DNA of 64,000 nt from Lineus longissimus. Its lineage: Eukaryota; Nemertea; Pilidiophora; Heteronemertea; Lineidae. Position 1 is the stretch's first letter. The number at the start of each line of letters is the position of its first letter. Shown piece after piece: positions 31,563 to 42,205 of this stretch. The notes below the pieces were generated by a model, which worked only from the letters and a program-made list of their open reading frames with translations, did no database searches and was not told where the DNA came from. Position numbers and translations under genes: made by a program. The stretch lies in assembly GCF_910592395.1 (NCBI RefSeq), contig NC_088317.1, positions 11,532,001-11,596,000 of the forward strand. The letters are read 5' to 3'.

Positions 31563-32252
31563 GATTACAAAGAGATAAGGAAACAAGAAAAGGATGAAGA
31601 AAATTCGACCCACAAAAAACTAAGCAGTGTGATCCATAGAGTTATTTCTTTAAAATATATTCCAATGCATCCAACTGCAGCAAATCAACTGCACCGTTGA
31701 TGACATTTACAAGTGTCACTAATCACTGTCTACAGTTCCCTGGAAAGTCAAACATTAGCGGGTGTTTCTGATCTAATGTGTCCAAATGTTTTTCATGTTC
31801 AGGCTATCTTCCTTCTCCTGGTTGCCGTTTCTGGTATGTGCTCACTCGGGCCGTATTGCCGCACAACTACGATTTCCACACAAGCGTTATGTCTCGCACA
31901 AGCCGAGGGGTTCCTTTTCTACTTATGCCAAACTTTCACCTATCATCATAGTTCGTAATCTATTACAATTTACGTACGGTACTGTACAATCCAATCCTGA
32001 TGTATCGAAACTACATCTCCTATCGACATTCTTTCCTATGTCCATATATCATGATATTCAAGACATCTATTAGAATTTTATGCCTTTCGCATTGAGACAA
32101 CCACCAACGTCCTTTTGAGTAGTCGGATCGAGTTTAAACGACACAGTACACGTTACTCCACTGCATTTTTAACATGCTCTAGACAAATGTACATGTTGGA
32201 CAACTGTTGTAGCACCACAAAGGTTTGATGAGAAGTACTTTCAGGGTTAGGG
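31563..32252. other. No recognisable gene; expected position of the 5' leader/LTR of A
   Basis: By position the leader and 5' LTR of A should lie here, but no LTR edge or primer site is evident and the matching 3' LTR is lost, so they cannot be defined. Confidence 0.4.
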
Positions 32253-33220
32253 TTAGGCTCCTTCTGCAGCTTTTAACAATCGAGGCTGATAGCCCTGGAA
32301 CGTTGTTAGATGCATTGGAGGTGGCATATTCACCGTTGCCGCAAAACGTTCAAAAGAAGAAAATCCCATGGCTGCCTCCTTGGTGGCCTGTGCCGTTCTG
32401 ATGTTCACATCAAAGGCAACATTGCTTGCTGAAGAATCCCCGAGCCTGGTTGATGTGAAACACTTTGTCGCCCTGCCCGTGCCTGGAAGATCTACCTTAC
32501 AGTCTAAACAAAAAAGTGTCCATTCACTGGAAAGACCAAGTTGCCTGTGTTCCCTAATTATTACACATGATGGATCCAGTTTGCAAAGTGGACACAGCAT
32601 ATTGCTATTTTGGATTAGGCGGGTAATGCTGGCTGGATCCACTAATCTGTACGAGTTTATATCATCTGCAGTTATATTATTGATGGAAGCTTTATCACCA
32701 TCGACACCAGTGTGTGATTTTTTGGACAGTCTTGTACCAAAATACCCAACAATCTTGCGTTCTGAAGCGGACTGAGTCTGTAATTCTTCAAAGTTCACAT
32801 CCTCCTCAACATCATCATCATCATGGGGTTCAGTAGGGCCAGTTATGATAATATTATCATCACTGCTAAGTAGACTAACATTATTCTCATCCGATAAATC
32901 ACCATAGAAATCAGATACAGTACCCTCAATCTCATCATCAGAACTCACAGTGTTCAAGTAAAGTTCATTGCCCCGTACACCAGGTGGATCAAACCCAGCA
33001 TTATCAACATGAGTGGACCTTCCTACACCAGAAGTATCATCATTATATGCGTTACAAGCGGTTCCAGTTCTTTTGTCAGGCAAAGCGTCCTTAGATACGT
33101 CGTCTGCTATTTTGCATTGTGTTTTGTTTTTAGAAAATCCCCTTTTACATGGTGTTTTACGTTTACCATACGCATGTTTGCAACGCCACTTCCTAGAGGG
33201 TAAACTTTTACCTATTATTG
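32253..33220 (-). pseudogene. Mutator-like transposase protein, N-terminal part only
   Basis: The frame is open from about 33220 with a Lys/Arg/Cys start and no Met until 33083. Residues 20-110 are acidic and low complexity. CPLCKLDPSCV and FCLDCK form a likely metal-binding pair. FDVNIRTAQATKEAAMGFSSFERFA and then VNMPPPMHLTTFQGY match the start of the Mutator-like transposase domain found in many invertebrate proteins (F-x-V-N-x-R, then MNMPPP). Homology ends at LLKAAE, after which two TAACCC units and a stop follow. The catalytic part is missing, so this is a truncated copy. Confidence 0.7.
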
Positions 33221-33800
33221 ATCATTGATTTCGAAATTTGCTGACAGAAATCCATAGAAATCGACAAGATAAAGTCAGATTTTTGCAAAAACTCAAACTT
33301 CAAACCACGTTTACGGAAGTGTGTTTGCGCATGCGTGACCTGGTCCCTTTACATGAGCGGCGAATCAGCGTGCGCTGTTGAATCATTGTCTGTTCACGTG
33401 TGTGCTCGGAGGAAATCGGAGCCAATCAGATCACTCGGAATATTGACGAAAGATAATTTCCATAATTTATGTAATTTTGATGAAAATGTTGGTTCGGTTT
33501 TGGAGGAATGGGCCGCATGACGTCATATGTATGCTATTTTTAGCCACAGATTCTGAAAGTAGAGGCCGCGAGCTTTCCGGTGACTGGTTGAAGTTGTATC
33601 TATTTGCACTTTTGACCGGCCAAAATTAGCTCGCAAAAAATGTAAACAACGGCAGTTTTGGAGTAAACAGCGCATTCAAAGTTTGAAAAGGAATATACAA
33701 GGCTTCTGAAAACGCGTTTTAGGTCATGATAGTGGATGATGACAGGTAAAAATCATGTTGGAATTGATAAAACGTATACCAAACATCGTAAATCTCCCAA
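33221..33800. other. No recognisable gene
   Basis: Unique-looking sequence with no coding family and no repeat I can name. It separates the truncated Mutator piece from the truncated end of the element F gag. Confidence 0.4.
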
Positions 33801-33804
33801 AACC

Positions 33805-35552
33805 TCATTTTCCATATCGCACTTGTAATTTGTGATTTTTCATCAGAAGCTCCGACCCGTGTACCCCCTTAAGAGATTCGTTTCCCTCAGTCAACTTAGC
33901 CAACATGGCTTTGACTTCTGAGAGGGTTTCATCTTTGGGTTTAGGCTTCGAGTCCTCTTTCTTCCACTCCGTTCCTCTGGCTGCCCTTATGGCCCCCTTC
34001 TTAGTCTCTGCAGGCTTCTCAGCTAACACAGGGTCCATTTGGTCATCTGAATCAGCTTTCACCATAGCCGCCCTAAACTTTCTGGGTACTCGTCCCTCTT
34101 CCGGTCCTTGTTTCGTCTCTATTCTTTTCCGAGTCTCAGCATATTCAACAGCCTGAGATACCGCCTCATCAATATCTCTAGGGTCTTTAAAGAATTCTAT
34201 CTCAAATCTTGCACTTGGGTAATGAAGGCCGTCTAGGAACTTCCTCAGGACATCATAACATCTCGTCTCAGTGTCCTCTTGGCGTGGGCCTTATCGTACA
34301 GCCTTTTCAGATCTGCTGCATATTCTTCTATGGATTCCGATTGCTTCTGCCTGCGGTTGGAGAACTGAGCCCCATAAGTCCGGGAGGACTCCACTTTTCT
34401 GAATCTGCTATCAAGTTCTTTTACCAGTTTCTTGAAATCATTTATGGTGTCACCAGTCTGTTGCTCAAACACAAATTCGACTGCTGGGCCCTCCAACCTT
34501 GGGAGAAGTTCATCCAGGCACTCATCTTCAGTCCATCTTTGGCGTTGGGCGACACTTTTGAATCGGTTATACCAGACTTTCCACGTCTCTTTGCCTGTAA
34601 ATACTGGAAGTTTTGGGTTTCGCCTCGAGTTTCTAGTTCGTCTTTGACTAGGTATGCCCAAGAAATTCCACTCATCAGTGTTCTGCTCATCACTTTCTTC
34701 TGTATCATCTAAGAAAGATTGCCTTGAGCGACTTGACTGTTTCCCTCTGGTATCTGAATCATTCTTTTCAACCCTCTTCTCCGTATCCCGTGAGGCCATC
34801 TTTGCCATATTCCCAGCCATCTCCTTCATTGCTTCTGAGAGGTCCTTGACTGCTGTTCCCATAAGTGTCACCGCCTCATCACCCTCAGCGCCCTTCTTCT
34901 GTGTCCTGGTAGTCGTTCTTACTGGTACCGGTACTCTCTTGGTTGGCCTACGATAGTAGTCTCCATGAACAAAGTCTCCTATTCCATTTTAATTTTCTGG
35001 TATGTCCCAATAACTGGCGTCTGTGCGAGAGCTGCGGTTCTTTGCATTCCTCTTTTCTTTAGACACTGGTTCAAGTCAAACCTCACTGGCTTGCTTCTTG
35101 GGTAAATTGCTTTGGGTTGTCGTCTGCTCTGGTCCCAATGCAGCTGCTTTATCGCGCACATGACCATCTTCTGTCATATCACCTTGGGGTGGGCTTGGTC
35201 TTGAGTGACCAAACTTACTGCCACCAACTATATCTCTGCCAGGGCCACCTGTACCATATATTCCCGTCACCACAGTTCCTCGGCTTGTTGACTCTGAAAC
35301 ACTTCGTCCTTGGGCAGACAAACCATCTGTCGTCTCGGCATTTTTTTCTTCTTTGTCATCTTCCACTTTGGATATAAATTCTAGTATGGCAGCTTCTACG
35401 CCTAGACGTCCCTCTGTCTGGGTCCAGCTCGGGCTATTCGCAGGCACCAATAAAACATCGGCGACATCTTCTTCTTCACTCGTCTGACCATCTTTCGACC
35501 TCAAGGCATACATCTTATCTTGCTTCTCGTTTCTTAGGTTACTCTTTGACAT
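33805..35552 (-). pseudogene. Gypsy element F gag, frameshifted and truncated
   Basis: Three minus-strand segments make up a gag. 35552-35076 is an acidic, polar start. 34871-34245 has the capsid-type region (KLPVFTGKETWKVWYNRFKS, LLPRLEGPAVEF, YGAQFSNRRQKQSESIEEYA, DLKRLYDKA). A frameshift near 34250 leads to FLDGLHYPSARFEIEFFKD and Lys/Glu-rich sequence ending at 33805. Retrotransposon gag order is clear. Similarity ends near SLKG at about 33860, before any zinc knuckle or pol, so the rest of F is absent. Confidence 0.75.
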
Positions 35553-35667
35553 CTATTGCTTAGTGTTCCTAGTTTCACAAAAATATCAATAAAAGTGGTA
35601 TCACTCCGAATCTCAGTTACTCAAATAAAAGGCGGGGGCCGTCTCACTAGACCTGCAAGGACTTGCA

Positions 35668-35689
35668 GATCCCACTTCTGACACAAAAT
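35668..35689 (-). other. Element F primer-binding-site-like sequence
   Basis: The minus strand reads TTTTGTGTCAGAAGTGGGATC, very like the TGGTGTCAGAAGTGGGA primer sites of some Gypsy elements. A CA just before it (TG at 35690 on plus) would end the 5' LTR. Confidence 0.5.
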
Positions 35690-36450
35690 GTGGCGGCCAC
35701 GCGTCTCAGGCAGGTTTCCTCCCTCCTTCGTGATGATAATACCGGAGAGTCAAGTGCTATACACTTGGACATACACGGAGATAAACAGAGATACACGGAG
35801 ATACCACAGAATTAGTCAAACAACGTCCGGATACCAAATTGAATAATAAGTAATTACAACAACAGTGTTTTCTTTTACAACTTTGTTTCACTCATGATTC
35901 CTGCTATATTTACACAATGTACACTCTTCATATACCGTCACGCTCGAATTACAGTGCTCATCTAAAGATACGGCACAACAACAGGGGGAAGCATGAACCC
36001 ACGGAGAGCGGATACTTCCAGTCTTACCCGCTATCACGAATTGCATCTACGGTATTAAATTGGAAAGGTTGGAGAGTCGAGGCACATCTAACATCTAAGA
36101 AAGGGGGCGGAGTTCAGACACTTGAGCGTCTTAAATTAACCAAGTTAGACATTATTTAGTAATACACTCATCAGGGTCCGACATCGAGCCTATGTATATA
36201 CGTCTTTTGTTCCAAATTTGTTAGAGCGGCATTAACATCTGTATGTTCGTCAGAGCCGGACATCAAAGTTAAGACACATCTCAAAACGTCAGGGTACCGT
36301 GTTAACATCTATGTTCATCAAAGTCGGGCATCTAACTTAAAGCACATCTCAAAACGTCAGGGTAGCGTGTTAACATCTATGTTCATCAAAGTCGGGCATC
36401 TAAGTTAAAGCACATCTCAAAACGTCAGGGTAGCGTGTTAACATCTATAT
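35690..36450 (-). repeat. Probable element F 5' LTR, at least in part, with internal tandem repeat
   Basis: By position this is the 5' LTR of F. Its outer edge is not visible because no second LTR lies in the window. It contains three units of about 68-70 bp (TTAACATCT at 36232, 36302, 36370, 36438; TCTCAAAACGTCAGGGTA in each). Such repeats can be enhancer arrays in LTRs. Confidence 0.5.
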
Positions 36451-37559
36451 TCGTGTGTAAGTCCGGCCCCGACGTGGAAATTCATCAAAGTCCAGCGTCA
36501 GCGTCAAAATCGATCAGAGTCCAAGCACGATGTCAAAATTATTCAGAGTCCAACCTTGCGCTAAACAGCGCGGGGTACAGGAACATTCAAACGAGGGCGG
36601 GACCAAGGAAATGACAAGTTGGCATACATAATGATGGATAGAGTCTAAGTCAAATTCGGAATTCGAAAATGTCAAAGTTACCTAGTGCTGCTCATCTTCG
36701 CAATATCTTCAAAGTCAGAATTATCGTATTATGCAATCACACAGTTTTTCTCGGCTCTCTCCTCGTTTTTCGATGTGTTTTGATATATATTCTCGCATGC
36801 CGCAACATTGTATCATTCCGTGACGCAACGTAAGATTCGGATCCGCGACGCAAATGGTCGGGCTAAACGGAGGTGTGTCATGATAGGCTAACGTCACCGA
36901 CGGTGTGGCGTAGCCCCGCCCATGCGGCTAGTGACGTCATACACCATTGCATTGATCGCAAGTGGAAAACTTGACATGAAAACATGGCTAAGAAAAGATC
37001 ATATTGTGTATTTAAATGAGAAGAGGGACGGGATTAATTACGGGTATATTAGTAAGATGCCGAGGAATAAGGATTACGGCAAGTAAGGTAGAAGTTTTAT
37101 AGACATATTGGCCAGTATAACGCCTAAGAAATACGGCAGATCACTGAAATTGAAAAGCCGCCGAAAGAAAACATGGCGGGCGCGATAGAAAAGATCGCGA
37201 TTTTTACCAATTAAATGCATGATTTCTCCTGCGCAAAGGCTTGTCAGCGACATAAGAATTAAGAAACGGGGCAACCAAAACCTACTCAAGGTTGGAGACG
37301 ATCTGTTCTTAGCCTTACATAAGTTTACAATGAGATAGATGAGTCGAGATGCGCGACTGATTCGCGGTGAAATGGAAGCTGTCCAAAATACACAGCGCGT
37401 GTAATGTACTCGAATTTCACCGATCCCTTATCCATGGACATGATCATAGTCACTGTTCTCCCATCATCTTGCAAACAGGGCCTACAACATAACTCCTTCT
37501 TGCGCATGAGGAAGTATGTATGTATCGAGTGAATGACCTGATATGTCAGGATGTTATTC
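36451..37559. other. No recognisable gene
   Basis: May include the outer part of the element F LTR. Minus-strand open frames at 37074-37289 and 37325-37564 look like chance frames and resemble no known family. Confidence 0.35.
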
Positions 37560-38980
37560 CTCACACTTGGTAGGCATGTACCCCTAGGTGATTGCTACTC
37601 AGAGACCGAATTGCGGCCTCATATGACACACAGTTTTGCCACCAGGGGGCCAAAAATGGAAAAATTGTGTTTTCTCCCTTATTACCGGTCTGAAAAATTT
37701 GGAAAAAAATATGGTAGGTATTTCTACCAATGGGACATCACATATCCTCTGGGTTTTTGATTTGACCTACTTTTGAAGGTCACAGAGGTCAAAGTTTGTC
37801 GGCAGCAACGCCGTTAGTCGCTGGTGGCACGTTTCGTGACCACTTGAGCCAGAGATCTCAAACTTGGTAGAAATGTACCCCTGGGTGACCCCTACTCAGA
37901 GACCGAATCTTGGCGTAATATAATTCACGGTTGGGCCAATAGGAGGCCAAACGTTAAAAGTGAAAATATGCGATTACTTGCCTAATACTGGTCCGAAAAA
38001 TCTGAAAAAAATCTGATAGGTTCTTCTTGCAGAGTTATACCATATATCCTTTGCAGTTTTTTTACCTACTTTTCAAGGTCACAAGGTCAAGGTCGTCCAG
38101 GGGCATTGCCGTTAGACAACAGTGGCATGTTTTGTAACCGCTGAAGCTATTGAACTCTAACTTGGTACACATGTACCCCTGGGTGATTGCTACTCGGAGG
38201 CCAAATTGCCGTCTCACATGATCCACGGTTAGGCCACCAGAGAGCCGAAGGTTATAATTGAAAATATGGGGTTTCTCTCTTATTACTGGTCTGAAAGCGA
38301 AAGATTTGAAGAAAAAAATATAGTAGGTACTTCTTGCAGTGTTACATTATATATGTGACCCGCTCTACCAAAACTAGGCGCTTGTCGCATCTGAACTTGA
38401 CAGGTTGATACGGACTTGTTGTTCATTTCCCTATTGTAGACCTTTGGTGAAATGTAACCAAATCAGTTTGTAATAGATTTCACAAAAGGTCTACAATAGG
38501 GAAATGAACAACACGTCTGTATCAACCTGTCAAGTTCAGATGCGACAAGCGCCTAGTTTTGGTAGAGCGAGTCACATATCCTCTGCATTTTTTTCAAGCT
38601 ACTTTTCAAGGTCACAAGGTCAAGGTCGTCTGACGGGGCACCGATGTTAGATAACAGTGGCATAGTTTGTAATTGCTTAAGCCAGAGATGTCAAACTTGG
38701 TACTATTGTTCTCCTGGGCAATACCTCTTCAGAGACCGAACCGTTGCATGATGCGATTCAAGGTTTCGCCAATAGAAGGCCAATCAGCAAAGTGAAAATA
38801 TGCGATTGCGCCCTCAATACTGGTCAAAAATTTGAAAAAAAACACCCCCTTTGTCCCATTTCCTGTAGAATAGTCGAACAAGCATGCGGTACTTTGACAC
38901 CCTTGAGCAAGGACAGGGGGGATATATCCTCTGCATTGTTTATTTTTTCAATCTATCTACTTTAAGGTCACAGAGTTAAG
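37560..38980 (+). repeat. Tandem diverged ~300-bp repeat units (hairpin-headed family)
   Basis: About four units share AACTTGGTA-x-ACATGTACCCC, TACTCAGAGACCGAAT, GGCCACCAGGGGGCCAAA-like, GTGAAAATATG, and CCTACTTTTCAAGGTCACA with AGGTCAAGGTCGTC. They begin near 37560, 37855, 38150 and 38690. The same words appear at 40580-41560 and inverted at 61430-61580. No coding is seen. One unit is interrupted by the foldback element at 38354. Confidence 0.75.
38354..38576. mobile_element. Foldback MITE, 223 bp, TA flanks
   Basis: Left arm from TGTGACCCGCTCTACC and right arm ending GGTAGAGCGAGTCACA are near-perfect inverted repeats of about 100 bp around a short centre. TATATA on the left and TAT on the right suit a TA duplication as in Tc1/mariner-type MITEs. 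It sits inside a unit of the 300-bp repeat, where other units read CATATATCC. Confidence 0.85.
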
Positions 38981-39385
38981 GTTGTCTGGTAGGAATAAAG
39001 CAGTCAGCCACTTAGGCAAAATATTTGGACAGGATCTATGAGGTAAATAGACAGATCACCTCTCCCCTCCCCCTCCTCCCCACCCTTGAATGATTTGCAG
39101 TTGCAGATCAAGAATCACAATTTACAATGAATACTCTGTAAGTCCTGACTGATGGTCATATCCCTTCTTGTCGGTCTATGCTGCTTTTTTAATGAACCGT
39201 AGACGAACAGTTGATTCCTTTTGTAGACATGATGTTGTGCAATAGTTCTAAACTATCAGACTAAAGTGCACTATTATCAAGGGATCTTGGTCCTGTTGGA
39301 CTTTTGTAGCACTACCTGTAATGGCTTGAATATTCACTTGTATCCACATGATTATGAATAAAGTACAAAGGCAATGTCCATTTAC

Positions 39386-39526
39386 CTGTGTAACTGTACC
39401 GTCAATACTAAGTCGAACTTTCCTGTTTTCTGACGTCTTTAGAATGTTCGGGATTGTCATCAGTTGAGCGTGGTGAAAGTGATCCATCAACAGTGGATTT
39501 ACTTCAAATGCTTTCGTTGGGAACAC
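39386..39526 (-). CDS. Isolated exon, 47 codons, unknown gene
   Basis: An open phase-0 segment lies between a good acceptor (AATTACAG) and donor (ACACAG then GTAAAT). It encodes VFPTKAFEVN, LLMDHFHHAQL and ENRKVRLSIDGTVTQ. The last part could be a beta strand pair of an OB-type fold, but that is a guess. No neighbouring exon could be placed. Confidence 0.35.
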
Positions 39527-39738
39527 CTGTAATTGGAATTTCAAATCATTTTCCTGATTGTTCAATCAATGTATTCAGCACATTATTTTGATTTTGAAGT
39601 TTCTTCAGTTTCCTTCGTCGTCTTGTTAGACTTGTACTCGGTATGTGCAGTACCATTGGTTGAGGATCGTCTTTTGTTCTGTGAACATCTCTTCAAGTCA
39701 GACTCTGTTATAGTGAGGTGAAATGAGTTCTTTATAAA

Positions 39739-39930
39739 ATGAAAACTTGTATAGACTTAGAGCTACGCCTCCAATCATACCAGCCGACTGAAGAAACAAC
39801 TGATTACCACACCAAATTAGACCTTGTATTTACAAATGCACATCATGTGGACCATACAGGGGTCATTGACAATTGCTGGTCTGACCATAAAATGATATAT
39901 ACAGCTGTCAGAATATGTCAGAATCACTGA
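39739..39930 (+). pseudogene. Endonuclease/exonuclease/phosphatase-like C-terminal fragment
   Basis: KLDLVFTNAHHVDHTGVID and then WSDHKMIYTAVRI match the last catalytic motifs of the endonuclease of LINE-type retrotransposons (L-D-L-V-F-T-N, then S-D-H-x-x-V/I). The fragment is 63 residues and ends at a stop. A Helitron- or LINE-derived piece is likely; no RT follows. Confidence 0.6.
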
Positions 39931-40106
39931 CCCCATAGCCTTCCCTTTGACACAGGTGAGCACATGGTCCCTGGACCATTTCATTTTACCTGTTATGGCC
40001 ATTGCTTCATACCTATTTTGAACTTATTTATTCATAGTAGACCATTCAGTCATTACTCTTTGAGGTGATTAGCTCATTTGTGGATTGCCAGTGAGAGCAC
40101 CCCAGG

Positions 40107-40200
40107 GTGAACTCCCAGAAGAAACTCCCAGAGGTGAACTACCAGAGGTGAACTACCAGAGGTGAACTGCCGGAGGTGAACTCCCAGAGGTGAACTGCCG
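40107..40200 (+). repeat. Minisatellite, 14-bp unit CCAGAGGTGAACTA
   Basis: Five to six imperfect copies with A/G/C at the last base (ACTA, ACTG, ACTC). Confidence 0.85.
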
Positions 40201-40471
40201 GGCGTTGATATCTTGCCCTTTTTATACCAGTTATGGCCATTGCTTCATACCTATTTTTAACCTATTCATAGTAGACCATTTGGTCATTACTATTTTAGGT
40301 GATTAGCTTATTTTTCGGATTGCCTCATGGTTACAAATAGTAACATTAGATAAGTATTAATTCCTAACATATCAACTATCCTATTTTACGATTTAGAAAA
40401 CTGTCACAATGATTATACCCTATATAAAATATGAGTTTTGTTTTGGTCCTTGATCTGATTCTAGGTTTTTA

Positions 40472-41600
40472 GCTCACCTCTTAGCAGAGGTGAGCTTATC
40501 CCATACCGTGGCGTCCGTCGTCCGTCGTCGTCGTCGTCGTCGTCGTCCGTCATCCGTTAGCAGGGCACGTTTCGTAACTGTTAGAGCTATTGAGTTGAAA
40601 CTTGGTACACATATACCCTTATGTAATGACACCTTGGAGACCAAGTTTCGGTCCGATTCGTTTCATGGTTTGGCCACCAGGGGGCCAAACGTTAAAAGTG
40701 AAAATATGCAATATCTCCCTTAATAGTAGTCGGGAAATTTTGAAAAAAATATGGTAGGTACTTCTAGCAAAGGTGCATCATATATCCTCCGGGTTTTTGA
40801 TTTGACCTCCTTTTCAAGGTCACATAGGTCAAATGGTGTAAATTGGCCGTTAGGATGTAACGATGGCACGTTTCTAAACTGCAATGACTATTGATACCAA
40901 ATTTGGTACACATTTACCCCTTAGTCAGGTGATCTCAGGGACTGAAGTTTGGTCCAATATGATTCACCACTTGACCACCAGGGGGCAAAATCCAAAACCT
41001 TGAAAATGTGATTATTCCTTAACTTCTTGTCCGATTGCCACCAATTTGATATCATGGGTACATCTAACCACCATACAGTATATGTCACACAGGTTTTTAA
41101 TTTGACCTTCTTGTCAAGGTCACAGAGGTCAAATGGCGTAAATTCGCCGTCAGGCTGTAACTATGGCACGTTCCTTAACTGCAATGACTATTGATCACAA
41201 ATTAAGTACACATGTACCCCTTGGTCAGGTAATCTTAGGTACCGAAGTTTGGTGCGATCTGATTTGCCGTTTGGCCTCCAGGGAGGGGGCCAAATCCTAA
41301 ATTCTTCAAAATGCCTAGTAATGACTAGTAATGACTTGCCCGATTGGCACCAATTTTATATCATAGGTACATCTAATTCTAACAACCATTCAATGTGTCA
41401 CCCGGGTCTTCTTTGATTTGACCTACTTTTCAAGGTCAGAGAGGTCGAATGTACTGTAAATTGGCCATGTTGGGGAAATTGTAATTGCTTGGACCTACAT
41501 CAAACCTAACCCTACATGACACAATACCATGCTCTTTATCCATCTTTCCTCCACATGAGGTGAGCACAATGGCCCTGGCCATTTCATTAACTACTTGTGA
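40472..41600 (+). repeat. Hairpin-headed repeat with GTC-rich tract and ~300-bp units
   Basis: Begins with a hairpin (GCTCACCTCT, TAGC, AGAGGTGAGC, 40472-40495), then a run of CGTCGTC/CGTCCGT words (40506-40560), then three units with AACTTGGTACACAT, CCACCAGGGGG and AGGTCACAxAGGTCAAATGG. It ends near GAGGTGAGCACAATGGCCCT and GGCCATTTCATT (about 41560-41590). No coding seen. Confidence 0.7.
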
Positions 41601-41759
41601 CCCCGCACATCAAACCAGGGATTAAGTCGCATTCAGGTGATTATGGAGTTAGGCATATATTCAATTTCCTGAGGCCATAACCTTCATTTTGATACCACTC
41701 CCATCTCCATAGCTTGTGCAGTTATGAAAATATGGGTCAATAAACATTGGCAATCATGG

Positions 41760-42205
41760 AAAATCTCAAAAACCTTTTTGGCTCACCATATAGGGGAGTC
41801 TTTACAAAAGCGCAGTGTCCGTCGTCTGTCGTCCATCGTCCGTCGTATCCTATTTCAAAAACAGTGGCACTTTTCTTAACCGCTATGGTCATGGACTCAA
41901 AACTTTGTATGCATGACCCCCTAGGTCAGATGACCTTTGACACTGAATTTCGATCTGATCTGGTACTCAACTTGGCCACCAGGAGGCCAAAACTAAAATA
42001 GGTAAAAAGTGCATTATCTCCTTTATTAGTAACTTGTTTTTGATGATATTCTCATGGTACCTACTCCAAGCAACGATACATCACATGTCATACCGACTTT
42101 GGTTTGACCTATACATGTACAATGTTTCTTAACACGGATAAATTCCAAAGCACCAAATATCTATACGGTGAGCACAATGGCCCCTGACCGTTTCATTTTG
42201 AGAAA
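41760..42205 (+). repeat. Second copy of the GTC-rich repeat, shorter
   Basis: GGCTCACCATATAGGGGAG head, GTCCGTCGTCTGTCGTCC tract (41816-41850), CTCAAAACTTTGTATGCATG, and GGCCACCAGGAGGCC, ending in GGTGAGCACAATGGCCCCTG near 42170. Confidence 0.65.

Noticed and set aside
37074-37564. Two minus-strand frames of 71 and 79 codons
   Set aside because: No family resemblance and no splice support.
40506-40560. CRISPR-like reading of the repeated CGTCGTC tract and minisatellites
   Set aside because: The units are direct tandem repeats without unique spacers, in an animal genome.
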